64,000 bases of DNA from Psychrobacillus sp. OK032 (GCF_900111345.1 NZ_FOGY01000003.1:248001-312000), one strand, 5' to 3'. Numbered from the stretch's first letter, positions 1 to 8,910 are shown. Notes: generated by a model not told the origin, from the sequence alone. Numbers and translations are program-made.

Positions 1-273
1 AAACACTATCAAGATTATAAAGATCAAGGTGTTCAAATACTTGCAGTAAATATTGGGGAATCCAATTTTTCTGTTCAGAAATATGTAGATAGAAAAAGCT
101 TAACTTTTCCAGTTCTAATCGACCACAATAAAAGTGTCATGGAAACATACAATATTAACCCCTTGCCAACAACGATGCTCGTAAACCCAGAAGGTAAAAT
201 AGAGAAAATAATTACTGGGGAAATGAGTGATGAAGCAATTAAGAACTATATGGCACAAATTATGCCTAACTAA
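1..273 (+). CDS. ResA/TlpA-like thiol-disulfide oxidoreductase, 3' part only
   Basis: The reading frame is open from the first base and ends at a TAA, giving 90 C-terminal residues; the start lies outside the window. The visible part has the second half of a thioredoxin fold: a strand with ILAVNIGE, a helix, FPVLIDH, and the cis-proline loop NPLPTTMLVNPEGKI typical of TlpA/ResA/AhpC-TSA proteins. Proteins of this family are usually membrane-anchored outside the cytoplasm and reduce disulfides during cytochrome c maturation or spore formation. The CxxC active site and any anchor are upstream, so ResA versus StoA-like function cannot be separated. A strong terminator follows 14 nt after the stop, so it is the last gene of its transcript. 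Confidence 0.75.
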   Translation, partial: KHYQDYKDQGVQILAVNIGESNFSVQKYVDRKSLTFPVLIDHNKSVMETYNINPLPTTMLVNPEGKIEKIITGEMSDEAIKNYMAQIMPN

Positions 274-286
274 ACCTGTTTATAAT

Positions 287-327
287 AGTAGTACAAACCA
301 AGACAATGGTTTGTACTACTTTTTTTT
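287..327 (+). terminator. Rho-independent terminator of the thioredoxin-like gene
   Basis: A perfect 14-bp inverted repeat (AGTAGTACAAACCA / TGGTTTGTACTACT) with a 6-nt loop is followed by a run of eight T. Confidence 0.9.
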
Positions 328-396
328 ACGGTAGTGTGCAAAACAGATAGGCTATAAGTAATGTCAATTTCCTTAGATAATTAATAAACAGTTACC

Positions 397-533
397 GCTG
401 CGATTTTCGCTGCAGGCGGACGCTTTCCGCGGGGTGAGCGATGAGTCATCACCGCCGCTATCGCGTTCGTTGTGATGTCTCATCTGTCTCACTCATCCCG
501 CAGGAGTCGCCGCCTACTTCGAAAATCAATGGA
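397..533 (-). repeat. Palindromic intergenic element, type A, reverse orientation
   Basis: Imperfect palindrome of about 135 nt. Its arms read GCAGGCGGACGCTTTCCGCG on the left and GCAGGAGTCGCCGCC on the right, flanked by GATTTTCG and CGAAAATC. The interior has a nested repeat, GATGAGTCATCAC / GTGATGTCTCATC. Near copies lie at 14527, 26330 and, in the other orientation, 51794. Confidence 0.85.
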
Positions 534-578
534 ACTTGCCGATTAAATAGCATAAAGCATATAACAAATTAGCACGAG

Positions 579-620
579 AGCAACCAAATTGCTGGTGAAA
601 GCAACTTAATTCTTAAAATA
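579..620 (+). repeat. 21-nt repeat, AGCAACC dialect (two monomers)
   Basis: AGCAACCAAATT at 579 and AGCAACTTAATT at 600 are exactly 21 nt apart. The same anchor with the same spacing recurs at 26570 and 26591, again between two palindromic elements. Only two monomers are clear, so this rests on the match between the two sites. Confidence 0.5.
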
Positions 621-822
621 AAAAGTTTACTGGGAGTGAGACGACGATGGACACGAGGAGTTATTCCAATACCAATAAATAGTTGAATGAAACGAGCTTT
701 ATCCTAGTAAAAGCTCTTTTGGAGATAGCTATTTTCTAAATAGGTTTAATATTGTGAAGTGTACCTGATCAATTTAAATATCTCATAACTGCAGTCACCA
801 AATAAGCAAGAAATTCCTATTG

Positions 823-944
823 ATTGTAGCGGAAGGCGGCGACTCCAGCGGGAATAGCATGAGCTGAAGACCCTGGACCGAGCGTAGCGAGGGAAGCGGC
901 TGAAGCCATGCCCGCGGAAAGCGTCCGCCTGGAGCGGAAATCAA
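823..944 (+). repeat. Palindromic intergenic element, type B, forward orientation
   Basis: Arms GGAAGGCGGCGACTCCAGCG and CCCGCGGAAAGCGTCCGCC are flanked by TTGATT and AATCAAC. The interior (GAGCTGAAGACCCTGGA, then AGCGGCTGAAGCC) is unrelated to the type-A interior although the arms are shared. A near copy is at 26708. Confidence 0.85.
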
Positions 945-1161
945 CTGCCTCCATATTAAATCCTAGCGATTACTTCTTTATGACGCATTATTTCTAAATT
1001 GACTACAAACAGGTATTTATTAAGACCTATTTTATTCGCAAAAAGCTATACTTCATTTTGTATCATTTTTCATATAGATGCTTATGACTAAAGTTCGTTT
1101 GATTATTCTGATAATGTGATAAAATATTCTATAATAGAAATGCGTGAAAGAGGTGAATGGT

Positions 1162-1797
1162 ATGAGCTTAGTGAGATCCACTGGTAACGGCATGCTTGGT
1201 AAATGGGCAGACATTGAACAAAGAAAACGAATGTTGCAACGGCAGAATGCTGGTAATGCTTATCGGAAAACAGCCGAATATCTCCAACCAAAAGTACCAA
1301 CTCAATCAGAACTAGAGGAGTTGTTACTTGGAAAAAAGGAAAGAGAACTTGATATGCCCAGCAGTGGAAAGACGAATATGCTCGATATTAAAGGACCAAG
1401 CATTCCGGTGCAAACAATCGGTGGGCCGACACTTGAAAAAACAGTGGAGTTATTAGAAAAAGTAAGAAGCACCGCGCTTGCTCCGGCAAAGCCAACGCCT
1501 GAGGACTTACGTGTTGCTGCTAGTGCATCCGCTAAAATTCAGCGTGTGAATGCACAAATAACTTTAAATATGGAAGCGAGTCGTCAAATTGCGCTAGAAG
1601 TAAAACAACAGCTAGAAGATGAAGCATCTATTTCAAATCGCTCTGTTCCATCAGATCTTCAATCGCCTAAAATGTTACAAGAAGATTTACAGAAAAAACG
1701 ATTGAAAGAACAAGCGATTGCAAAATATTCGTATCAAGTTCACTTAAAGAGATACGGTTTTGCTGATTTAGAGCCAAGTTTCTTTCGAATAGCTTAG
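1162..1797 (+). CDS. Hypothetical protein resembling the C-terminal half of SprA-family proteins
   Basis: A 211-residue soluble protein; no function is assigned. The start is ATG 1162, 6-7 nt after AAAGAGGTG; a GTG at 1144 has no Shine-Dalgarno. The centre has the pattern VRSTALAPAKPTPEDLRVAA followed by an Ala/Gln-rich helix. This looks like the VRxxALAPAxPxxxDxxVAA segment that closes SprA-related putative metalloproteases, but the HExxH-type metal motif expected upstream is absent. The C-terminal 80 residues are charged and helical and end in an aromatic tail. The SprA resemblance is from memory of the family. The next gene starts 12 nt downstream, so ybaK is probably co-transcribed. Confidence 0.7.
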   Translation: MSLVRSTGNGMLGKWADIEQRKRMLQRQNAGNAYRKTAEYLQPKVPTQSELEELLLGKKERELDMPSSGKTNMLDIKGPSIPVQTIGGPTLEKTVELLEKVRSTALAPAKPTPEDLRVAASASAKIQRVNAQITLNMEASRQIALEVKQQLEDEASISNRSVPSDLQSPKMLQEDLQKKRLKEQAIAKYSYQVHLKRYGFADLEPSFFRIA

Positions 1798-1809
1798 GAG
1801 TAAGAGAAA

Positions 1810-2289
1810 ATGGCCAAAAAACAAAAAACCAATGCAGTTCGAATATTAGAACAGCAAAAAATAGATTTTGAGCTAATTGAATATGAATTGTCTAGTGATA
1901 AAGTAGACGGGGTAACTGTAGCAAATAAAATTGGCTACCCCGTTTTTGTCGTTTATAAAACACTACTCGTAACAGCTGGAGCAGGGAAATATTATGTATG
2001 TATTATCCCGGTGGACAACGAATTGAATTTAAAAGCAATTGCAAAAGTAGTAGGAGAGAAAAAAGTAGAATTATTGCCTCTTAAAGATTTGCTTCCAACT
2101 ACCGGGTACATACGCGGGGGATGTTCTCCAATTGGGATGAAAAAGCTATTTCCAACAGTGGTAGATGCGAGTGCAGAAAACAATGATTTCATCATCGTGA
2201 GTGGTGGGAAAATAGGGCTCCAAGTGAAGCTTGCTTTAGAAGATTTATTGAAAATGACGAAAGGGCAAGTTGCTGCGATTAGTAATTAG
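1810..2289 (+). CDS. ybaK: YbaK-type Cys-tRNA(Pro) deacylase
   Basis: 159 residues, the usual length for the YbaK subfamily of aminoacyl-tRNA editing proteins. These cytoplasmic enzymes hydrolyse Cys-tRNA(Pro) made in error by ProRS. Family signatures visible are an early ELSSDKVDGVTVANKIG segment, VFKTLL-like VVYKTLLV, the invariant lysine in LKAIAKVVGEKKVEL, and GYIRGGCSPIGMKK, where GG(C/A)SPIG is the diagnostic substrate-pocket loop. The start ATG 1810 follows GGAGTAAG. It is second in a two-gene unit with the SprA-like gene. Close relatives include ProX and YeaK, but the GGCSPIG loop favours YbaK. Confidence 0.9.
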   Translation: MAKKQKTNAVRILEQQKIDFELIEYELSSDKVDGVTVANKIGYPVFVVYKTLLVTAGAGKYYVCIIPVDNELNLKAIAKVVGEKKVELLPLKDLLPTTGYIRGGCSPIGMKKLFPTVVDASAENNDFIIVSGGKIGLQVKLALEDLLKMTKGQVAAISN

Positions 2290-2374
2290 GAAAATAATTA
2301 GTTGATTGCTGATTGTTTTAGTCTAATAAGGAATTGTTTATTACAGAAAAATATACTTACAAAAATGTCCAGAC

Positions 2375-2492
2375 TCCATTGCGATGCGGGTCATACTTTC
2401 GTTGTGAAATGTGTTTTTTTATTTTGCAACGAACACCTCGGGTGTCGCAAACTTAGACTGTACTTCACTAACGGCGCTTGCGTTTTCTTATA
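2375..2492 (+). repeat. Divergent copy of the GGCGCTTGCG-ending intergenic repeat
   Basis: The segment runs through GGGTCATACTTTCGTTG, TCGCAAACTTAGACTGTA and GGCGCTTGCGTTTTCTTA. This matches the right half of the 185-bp units at 57026-57568 in order and wording. It lies just before the YczE-like gene and explains the false N-terminal extension of that reading frame. Confidence 0.7.
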
Positions 2493-2507
2493 GAGAGTAG
2501 GAATCGT

Positions 2508-3158
2508 ATGAGGAAAGAATTTGTTTGGCGTTGGACTTTTTTTATAGGCGGAGTTCTTTTAATGTCTCTTGGTATTTCAATGACGATTAAAGGGCAGCGG
2601 TTTGGGATTAGTCCATGGGATGTATTACATGTTGGACTGTATAAACATTTAGGGTTGTCGATTGGTATATGGGCTATATTAACTGGAATTATCATAGTTG
2701 CAGCTACGATGATTGGCACAAAAAGATGGCCACAATTAGGTACGTGGCTGAATATACTGTTCATCGGTTGTTTTATCGATGTATTCAACTGGATGTTACC
2801 AGATTTTACGAGTTTTGCTGGGCAACTTATTATATTTTTATTGGGACTAATCGTTATGGCAGTGGGGTTAGGGGTATATGTATCTCCAAATGTAGGGGCA
2901 GGACCACGGGATTCTCTAATGCTTTTAATAGTACGGAAGATGGGATGGAGTATTAAAACTGTACGCACTGGCATCGAAGTAATTGTAGCACTTGTTGGGT
3001 GGTTACTAGGAGGACCAGTAGGTATCGGAACAGTTATAATAGCACTTTTACTTGGACAAATTGTTCATTATACCCTACCGATGTCTCAAAAAATTTTATG
3101 GAACATAAGTGGCTATTCGCAGCCTTTTACAAAACTGAGTGCTGAAGATCAGAAATGA
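2508..3158 (+). CDS. YczE/YitT-type integral membrane protein
   Basis: 216 residues with five or six hydrophobic segments, around residues 8-28, 45-70, 76-96, 104-130 and 155-185. Hallmarks of the YczE group are LGISMTIKGQRFGISPWDVL near the N-terminus and GLGVYVSPNVGAGPRDSLML in the middle, two related G-x-G-PxD repeats that indicate an internal duplication. Members are cytoplasmic-membrane proteins of unknown transport substrate; B. subtilis YczE affects antibiotic synthetase maturation. Start ATG 2508 was chosen because the upstream extension lies in the intergenic repeat and a GTAGGA Shine-Dalgarno precedes this ATG. It stands alone between a repeat and its own terminator. Confidence 0.8.
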   Translation: MRKEFVWRWTFFIGGVLLMSLGISMTIKGQRFGISPWDVLHVGLYKHLGLSIGIWAILTGIIIVAATMIGTKRWPQLGTWLNILFIGCFIDVFNWMLPDFTSFAGQLIIFLLGLIVMAVGLGVYVSPNVGAGPRDSLMLLIVRKMGWSIKTVRTGIEVIVALVGWLLGGPVGIGTVIIALLLGQIVHYTLPMSQKILWNISGYSQPFTKLSAEDQK

Positions 3159-3174
3159 TTTTCGGCATTTTTAT
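3141..3174 (+). terminator. Terminator overlapping the 3' end of the YczE-like gene
   Basis: GCTGAAGATCA and TGATTTTCGGC form an 11-bp stem with two G-U pairs and a GAAA loop, followed by ATTTTTATT. The stop codon lies inside the hairpin. Confidence 0.65.
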
Positions 3175-3240
3175 TATTCATATAATTATATAATAGTGCA
3201 TACATTATCCATTGAATGCAATTATTGAAAGGGTGATAAT

Positions 3241-4302
3241 TTGGGCGGGACAGTTACGCATTATATGGGGAAATCGTATACGGGACAAGGCGTAAAAAAT
3301 TTTTATAAAGAACTTATTCATGAAGCTAAAAAAGTATATTTTTTTAAAGGACCGACTTCTTATCGACTAACAGAAGTATTGAAGGAAATAGGTTATGCTG
3401 CTATTCGCAGAGGTAAAAATATGGAATGGTTTTATGATCCATTACACGAGGAAGTTTTAGAAGCGGTATATATTACTGACTCGAAAACGCTATATTTACA
3501 AGCGGATACCGTCGATCCTACTTACTATGGGGCAGGACATATATGGGTTCCGTTTTATGACTCGTATGATGATCGGAAACTGCACGATTTAGCTCCTTTA
3601 ATACGCGATAAACAAATAGCGAATGAAGTATGGTTGACGAAAGGGCTACAAACATTATCAAGAGCTAAAGTTATCCATGATGAATGGGAGCAACTAATCC
3701 ATCCGGCAATCGATTGGGATGGCATTAACGCATTGCTGGAGTCGATCAAAAAGAGATGTATTGGTAATGTGCAACTTCAAAAAAAGTCAGACGTGACGCA
3801 TCGATTAATGGGGTCACTCACTCCTACAGGCGCACAAGATACGTTAAAATCTATCTCGAAAAACTTAAAATCTAGATTATATATAAAAGGATTACCTGGA
3901 AGTGGAAAATCCTCCTTTATGAAAAAATTCGGAGAAGCAGCAAAGTTACAAGGATTAGACATTCGTTTCATATGGTGTGGGCTAGATGCAAATAGCGTGG
4001 ATGGAATCATCGTCCCGGAATTGCAACTATGCATGGTAGATGCGACGAGCCCTCATATATACGACCCTGAACGTGAAGGAGACGAGATTGTCGATTTCTT
4101 ACCGCATATTAACCAAGAATTATTAGATGAGAAGAAGATTGTTGAAGTGAGACAACGATACGCAAACGAAATGGAGCTTGCTCAAGACTATATTTCTACG
4201 TACGCTGGTGAGTCCAGAACGATCAGAATGCTCTATGATTCTACAATAGATGAAGAGAAGTGGACAAACTTCCAAAATGAAATAATTGCAACAATCGAGT
4301 GA
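3241..4302 (+). CDS. Two-domain P-loop ATPase-like protein with a degenerate first half
   Basis: 353 residues, TTG start at 3241 after GAAAGGGTGATAA. The protein looks like two copies of one P-loop domain. The second (from about residue 215) has an intact Walker A, IKGLPGSGKSSFMKKFGEA. The first has YFFKGPTSYRLTEVLKEIG around residue 33, in the same structural position but without the GxGKS signature. It resembles a Bacillus family of uncharacterised ATPases (PRK06851-like), in which both halves normally keep a loop; that comparison is from memory. No substrate can be named. It is monocistronic, with a terminator immediately after the stop. The N-terminal half may have become regulatory. Confidence 0.7.
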   Translation: MGGTVTHYMGKSYTGQGVKNFYKELIHEAKKVYFFKGPTSYRLTEVLKEIGYAAIRRGKNMEWFYDPLHEEVLEAVYITDSKTLYLQADTVDPTYYGAGHIWVPFYDSYDDRKLHDLAPLIRDKQIANEVWLTKGLQTLSRAKVIHDEWEQLIHPAIDWDGINALLESIKKRCIGNVQLQKKSDVTHRLMGSLTPTGAQDTLKSISKNLKSRLYIKGLPGSGKSSFMKKFGEAAKLQGLDIRFIWCGLDANSVDGIIVPELQLCMVDATSPHIYDPEREGDEIVDFLPHINQELLDEKKIVEVRQRYANEMELAQDYISTYAGESRTIRMLYDSTIDEEKWTNFQNEIIATIE

Positions 4303-4331
4303 GCAGGGATATCATCCTGCTTATTTTTTTT
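4303..4331 (+). terminator. Terminator of the P-loop ATPase gene
   Basis: AGCAGG and CCTGCT pair around GATATCAT, followed by TATTTTTTTT. Confidence 0.8.
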
Positions 4332-4392
4332 CGTATTTTGCAGGGAACATGGTAAACTAGAGAGGAATATTTGGCTTGAAAGGAAGATGACC

Positions 4393-5583
4393 TTGTCAAA
4401 CGTACTAAACAACTTTTTAACAGAAAACTTAGATGCACTAAAAAACCAAGGATTATATAACGAAATTGATCCAGTAGAGGGAGCAAATGGTGCAAAGATC
4501 CAAGTTCGCGGTTCGGAACTTATTAACCTATCTTCTAATAACTATTTAGGACTGGCAACCAATCCCGAGCTTAAACAAATTGCAAAGGATGCAGTGGACA
4601 AGTATGGTGTGGGAGCTGGAGCAGTTCGTACAATTAACGGAACGCTAGACCTACACGTGAAACTAGAAGAAAAACTAGCAGAATTCAAAGGAACAGAAGC
4701 AGCCATTTCCTATCAGTCCGGATTCAACTGTAATATGGCAGCAATCTCAGCCGTAATGGACAAAAACGATGCTATTTTATCGGACCAATTAAACCACGCA
4801 TCCATTATCGACGGTTGCCGACTTTCTAAAGCAAAGATCATTCCATTCAACCACTCCGACATGGAAGATTTACGCGCAAAAGCAAAACAAGCAACAGAAT
4901 CTGGTCAATACAATAAAGTAATGGTCATTACAGACGGCGTATTCTCGATGGATGGCGACATTGCCAAACTACCAGAAATTGTAGAGATCGCAAAAGAGTT
5001 TGACCTTATCACTTATGTAGATGACGCACACGGTTCAGGCGTTACAGGTAAAGGAAAAGGAACAGTGAAGCACTTCGGATTAGAAAAAGAAATAGACTTC
5101 CAAATCGGTACGTTATCCAAGGCAATCGGTGTCGTAGGTGGATACGTTGCAGGGAAAAAGAACTTAATCGACTGGCTAAAAGTCCGCTCACGTCCATTCC
5201 TATTCTCAACAGCATTACCACCAGGGGACGTAGCAGCTATTACTGCAGCTGTTCAAATGATCATCGACTCTACAGAGCTACATGATAAACTTTGGGAAAA
5301 CGGTGACTATTTGAAAGCTGGCTTATCGAAACTAGGCTTCGACATAGGTGCATCCGAAACACCAATCACACCATGTATTATTGGAGACGAAAAACTTACA
5401 CAAACATTCTCGAAACGACTATTCGAAGAAGGTGTCTATGCAAAATCCATCGTCTTCCCAACTGTACCAAAAGGCACAGGCCGCGTCCGCAATATGCCAA
5501 CTGCTGCGCATACGAAAGAGATGCTGGATGAAGCGATTGCGATTTATGAGAAGGTTGGTAGGGAGCTTGGAGTAATTTCATAA
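4393..5583 (+). CDS. kbl: Glycine C-acetyltransferase (2-amino-3-ketobutyrate CoA ligase)
   Basis: 396 residues, fold-type I PLP enzyme of the alpha-oxoamine synthase family. It cleaves 2-amino-3-ketobutyrate with CoA into glycine and acetyl-CoA, the second step of threonine catabolism. Signatures are [11 protein letters not shown] near the N-terminus, [27 protein letters not shown], and the PLP lysine in [19 protein letters not shown] 4393 is preferred because the AAAGGAAG Shine-Dalgarno is about 8 nt upstream of it; ATG 4387 overlaps that site and would add two residues. An SDR-type threonine dehydrogenase lies at 6483, separated by one divergent gene. Paralogues such as BioF are similar, but the dehydrogenase neighbour supports Kbl. 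Confidence 0.92.
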   Translation: MSNVLNNFLTENLDALKNQGLYNEIDPVEGANGAKIQVRGSELINLSSNNYLGLATNPELKQIAKDAVDKYGVGAGAVRTINGTLDLHVKLEEKLAEFKGTEAAISYQSGFNCNMAAISAVMDKNDAILSDQLNHASIIDGCRLSKAKIIPFNHSDMEDLRAKAKQATESGQYNKVMVITDGVFSMDGDIAKLPEIVEIAKEFDLITYVDDAHGSGVTGKGKGTVKHFGLEKEIDFQIGTLSKAIGVVGGYVAGKKNLIDWLKVRSRPFLFSTALPPGDVAAITAAVQMIIDSTELHDKLWENGDYLKAGLSKLGFDIGASETPITPCIIGDEKLTQTFSKRLFEEGVYAKSIVFPTVPKGTGRVRNMPTAAHTKEMLDEAIAIYEKVGRELGVIS

Positions 5584-5589
5584 ACTTAT

Positions 5590-5622
5590 TAACTACCTCG
5601 GCACATGGTGTCGGGGTAGTTT
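5590..5622 (+). terminator. Terminator after kbl
   Basis: AACTACC and GGTAGTT arms with an inner TCGGCAC / GTGTCGG stem, followed by TTTCAT. The T tract is short. Confidence 0.6.
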
Positions 5623-5649
5623 CATGATTAATATATATTACCCTAACCA

Positions 5650-5677
5650 AAAAAGCAGCCAAATATGGCTGCTTTTC
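5650..5677. terminator. Bidirectional terminator between kbl and the minus-strand membrane gene
   Basis: AAAAAAGCAGCC and GGCTGCTTTTCTTT flank a short AAATAT loop. A-rich left and T-rich right sides make it usable from both strands. Confidence 0.75.
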
Positions 5678-5678
5678 T

Positions 5679-6314
5679 TTATGAAAAATCTCTTTCCATA
5701 TGTTGAAACGCATAAAACAAATTAAACTTCTGAACACCTCTCGCACACGTTACACTACTTTCTGCTTTTTCCCGAAATCTCTCCGCATCTCTATTTTCCT
5801 TCGCAATAATTGCTTCAATCGCATGCGACATCCACCCCTCCGGCAAATTCCCTATTAAAGTACGTGCCTCCTCAAAGTTTCCTTGCAGTGCTTCGGAATA
5901 CGCTCTGTAATATGTACGGAGTGGCTCCTTGCTTATTTGTTTAGCGAGTATAACGAAAGAAGAAACATTGTTTTCATATAACGCTAAATTCGTTTTGTAC
6001 ACTTCTTGCATAAATGGTTGTTTATATTTCTTCAAGATTTTATTAATACTTTGAATAATTGCATCACGATCGTCCGTTTTTACTGCAAGTGTGTATGCAA
6101 AAAGAGGTTTCTTTTTATTCTCTTCTAAATAGCGTTCGATACGTGCTAGGTTATTCGATTTGTACACAATATACATCTGTGGGACAACTAATAAAAGAAT
6201 ATACACAACAACGATACTCAAATAAATGAGCCAAAACGGAAGTTCCAAAAAGCTCATTACAACTGTCAGTGCAATCCCAAGTAAAATAATAAAAACATAT
6301 CGTAGAATTTTCAT
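5679..6314 (-). CDS. Membrane-anchored protein with a helical-repeat cytoplasmic domain
   Basis: 211 residues; family not recognised. Two N-terminal transmembrane helices (about residues 5-25 and 28-50, almost touching) form a hairpin anchor. The remaining 160 residues are soluble and helical, with alternating basic and hydrophobic stretches such as ARIERYLEENKKKP and YYRAYSEALQGNFEEARTLI. The second reads like a TPR unit. The start ATG at 6314 has AGAGG upstream. It is transcribed against both threonine-catabolism genes that flank it and may be a scaffold or stress-related membrane protein, but nothing in the sequence decides this. Confidence 0.7.
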   Translation of the reverse strand: MKILRYVFIILLGIALTVVMSFLELPFWLIYLSIVVVYILLLVVPQMYIVYKSNNLARIERYLEENKKKPLFAYTLAVKTDDRDAIIQSINKILKKYKQPFMQEVYKTNLALYENNVSSFVILAKQISKEPLRTYYRAYSEALQGNFEEARTLIGNLPEGWMSHAIEAIIAKENRDAERFREKAESSVTCARGVQKFNLFYAFQHMERDFS

Positions 6315-6482
6315 GTTTACCTCTTTTATTTCTATTATATCAAAACCTTATACAAATCTCTCATTGTGTTTTCCAAAAGAACAGCATATAATAGAAAAAA
6401 ATAAACGCTATTAAAACAAGGTTATGAAAAATAATGTGTTCTTCCCATAAATACATTTGTTTTTTGAGAGGGAGTAGGAAGC

Positions 6483-7442
6483 ATGAAAAAAATTATGGTC
6501 ACCGGAGCTTTAGGGCAAATTGGTTCAGAACTAATTACAAAATTACGCAAAGAATATGGTGCAGAAAATGTACTTGCAACAGATATAAGAAATGTGTCTT
6601 CAGAAGTATCAAAAGGCGGTCCTTTCGAAATTCTTGATGTAACGGATGGAGAAAAAATGCATCAAATTGCCAAAAACTTTGGCGCAGACACGATGATGCA
6701 TATGGCGGCACTTTTATCAGCAACTGCAGAAGCGAAACCGCTATTTGCATGGAATTTAAACATGGGTGGACTCATGAACGCACTTGAGACTTCACGTGAA
6801 TTGAACTTGCAATTTTTCACGCCAAGCTCAATTGGAGCATTCGGACCTTCTACTCCTAAACAAAATACGCCGCAAGATACTTTGCAGCGTCCGACTACGA
6901 TGTATGGTGTAAACAAAGTAGCAGGGGAGCTTCTTTGCGATTATTACTTCCACAAGTTTGGTATAGATACTCGTGGTGTACGCTTTCCAGGTTTAATCTC
7001 GAACGAGACATTACCTGGTGGGGGAACAACCGATTATGCAGTGGATATTTATTACAAAGCCCTAGCTGAAGGGAAATATACTTCATACATTGCAGAGGGA
7101 ACGTATATGGATATGATGTATATGCCAGACGCCCTGCAAGCGATTGTAGACTTAATGGAAGCAGATGCTTCGAAACTAATTCACCGAAATGCATTTAATG
7201 TAACAGCGATGAGTTTTGAGCCAGAGCAAATCGCGGCATCTATCAAAAAAGTAATTCCAACATTTACTATGGATTACGATGTGGATCCAGTACGTCAAGC
7301 GATAGCAAATAGCTGGCCGGATTCAATTGACGCAACTGCTGCGAAAGAAGAGTGGGGCTTCACATATCAGTATGATTTAGACGCAATGACGAAAGATATG
7401 CTAGAAAAACTAGCAACTAAAAAAACAGCGAACTCCTTTTAA
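6483..7442 (+). CDS. tdh: L-threonine 3-dehydrogenase, extended SDR type
   Basis: 319 residues, NAD-dependent epimerase/dehydratase fold. It oxidises L-threonine to 2-amino-3-ketobutyrate, the substrate of the Kbl encoded at 4393. The Rossmann motif [11 protein letters not shown] is at residues 7-17. [13 protein letters not shown], the PSSIGAFGP serine strand and the YGVNKVAGE catalytic Tyr-x-x-x-Lys (near residue 143) follow. [22 protein letters not shown] and DMMYMPDA are typical of short-chain threonine dehydrogenases rather than zinc-dependent Tdh. The start ATG 6483 follows GAGGGAGTAGG. It shares its strong terminator with the convergent gene. Confidence 0.9.
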   Translation: MKKIMVTGALGQIGSELITKLRKEYGAENVLATDIRNVSSEVSKGGPFEILDVTDGEKMHQIAKNFGADTMMHMAALLSATAEAKPLFAWNLNMGGLMNALETSRELNLQFFTPSSIGAFGPSTPKQNTPQDTLQRPTTMYGVNKVAGELLCDYYFHKFGIDTRGVRFPGLISNETLPGGGTTDYAVDIYYKALAEGKYTSYIAEGTYMDMMYMPDALQAIVDLMEADASKLIHRNAFNVTAMSFEPEQIAASIKKVIPTFTMDYDVDPVRQAIANSWPDSIDATAAKEEWGFTYQYDLDAMTKDMLEKLATKKTANSF

Positions 7443-7462
7443 AAGGGTTCGCTGTTTTTTTA
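7424..7462. terminator. Bidirectional terminator between tdh and the YjiH-like gene
   Basis: A long stem, AAAACAGCGAAC to GTTCGCTGTTTT with CCTTTT/AAAAGG in the centre, followed by seven T. The left arm is A-rich, so it also serves the minus strand. It overlaps the tdh 3' end. Confidence 0.9.
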
Positions 7463-8803
7463 TTAGAATAAAATATGTGCTGCTGCTGCAATAATCGGAA
7501 ATGCTATAAGCGTACGTAGTAGGAAAATAAAGATTAAATCTTTGAAGTTAACCGGTATTTTCGAACCAAGTAGTAATCCGCCAACTTCGGACATATAAAT
7601 TAACTGCGTTACAGACATAGTTGCGATAAAGAATCGTGTAACTTCTGACTCGATGCCACCGCTAAGTAGCGTAGGAAGGAACATATCCGCAAATCCTACA
7701 ACCATCGTTTGAGCTGCTTCTGCTGCTTCTGGAATACCGAATAGCATTAATAATGGTTCAAATGGTTTTCCTAAAATAGTGAAAACAGGTGTAAACTCTG
7801 CAAGCATTAATGCGACCGTCCCAAATGCAAGTACGACTGGCGCAACACCGATGTATAAGTCAATTACATTTTTAAATCCATCTGAAAAGAATTTCTTGAT
7901 GGAGCGGTTATCATTTGCCTTCGTCAATGCGTTTTCTAAACCGTGTGTAAAAGCATTATAGCCTTCTGGGAAATCCTCTGAATTTAAGTCAAGTGGACGT
8001 CCATCAATATGTTCCTCGGGTTTCCCTTTAAGTGGGTAAATACGAGGCATGATGAATGCTAATACAAGTCCGCAAATCAATACGGTAAGATAAAATGGCA
8101 AGAAATAGTTAGAAAGACCAACCTCATCTAGGACAACGATACAGAATGTGATAGATACTACGGAAAACGTAGATCCAATAATCGCTGCTTCTTTTTTCGT
8201 ATAGTAGCCTTCTTCATATTGTCTTGCTGTCAGTAACACACCGATTGTTCCGTCACCAACCCAAGAAGTGAGTGCATCAACTGCAGAACGACCTGGAAGT
8301 TTGAAAACTGGACGCATAACTTTTACTGCCATTGTACCGAAAAACTCTAGTAATCCGAAGTTCAACAAAAACGGTAGTAATAAGCCTGCAAATAAGAAAA
8401 TCGTGAATAAGAACGATACTAAACCGTCTGGACTAAGTAGCATTCCACCAGTATTCTCATTCCAAACCGCTTCAGGTCCTATTTGAAAGATGATTAATAC
8501 AGCAAACACAGCACCAACTACACGTGTAATGGTCCAAAATAACGATACTTTAAATAATTGGTTGATAAACGTGTTTTGCTTAGGTAAAAATAAGAACACA
8601 ACCGATCCAATTGCCGCAATCCATATCACCACAAGTGCGATCCATTGAATGTATGGAGAGAGTGCAGCAGATAATATATTCGAGAATAGGGCAATCGGAA
8701 TTTTAAAACCTTCCGAAGTGGGAAGGGGAATCATAAACAATATAATACCTGCAATTGATGGAAGCAGGAACAAAAGCCATGTAGATAAAGAGAACTTCTT
8801 CAA
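7463..8803 (-). CDS. YjiH family nucleoside-recognition (Gate) domain membrane protein
   Basis: 446 residues with about ten hydrophobic helices. The central LTSWVGDGTIGVLLTARQYEEG and the later FADMFLPTLL and TQLIYMSEVGGLLLGSKIP are typical of the YjiH group of Gate-domain proteins, related to nucleoside-transporter cores and the spore proteins SpmA/SpmB. The transported substrate is unknown. Translation apparently begins at TTG (8803-8801); the Shine-Dalgarno is weak, so the N-terminus may be off by a few codons. Monocistronic, with the terminator shared with tdh. Confidence 0.82.
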   Translation of the reverse strand: MKKFSLSTWLLFLLPSIAGIILFMIPLPTSEGFKIPIALFSNILSAALSPYIQWIALVVIWIAAIGSVVFLFLPKQNTFINQLFKVSLFWTITRVVGAVFAVLIIFQIGPEAVWNENTGGMLLSPDGLVSFLFTIFLFAGLLLPFLLNFGLLEFFGTMAVKVMRPVFKLPGRSAVDALTSWVGDGTIGVLLTARQYEEGYYTKKEAAIIGSTFSVVSITFCIVVLDEVGLSNYFLPFYLTVLICGLVLAFIMPRIYPLKGKPEEHIDGRPLDLNSEDFPEGYNAFTHGLENALTKANDNRSIKKFFSDGFKNVIDLYIGVAPVVLAFGTVALMLAEFTPVFTILGKPFEPLLMLFGIPEAAEAAQTMVVGFADMFLPTLLSGGIESEVTRFFIATMSVTQLIYMSEVGGLLLGSKIPVNFKDLIFIFLLRTLIAFPIIAAAAHILF

Positions 8804-8910
8804 AAGTATTGACCAACTTTCTGTAAATGAATAATTATACGTATCTTAAAAGTATTTATACATAATAATTCATTTACATACGTAAGTCCATAGTATGGCG
8901 TGATGTTCTA

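Larger units (their letters stand above)
330..1161. other. Gene-free interval carrying two palindromic elements and a short 21-nt repeat
   Basis: Over 800 nt without a credible gene. It holds a reverse type-A palindrome (about 397-533), two AGCAACC monomers (579-620) and a forward type-B palindrome (about 823-944). The A, 21-mer, B order is repeated in the interval at 26.3-26.8 kb. The last 200 nt are AT-rich and probably contain the promoter of the following gene, but no convincing -35/-10 pair was picked out. Confidence 0.6.
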
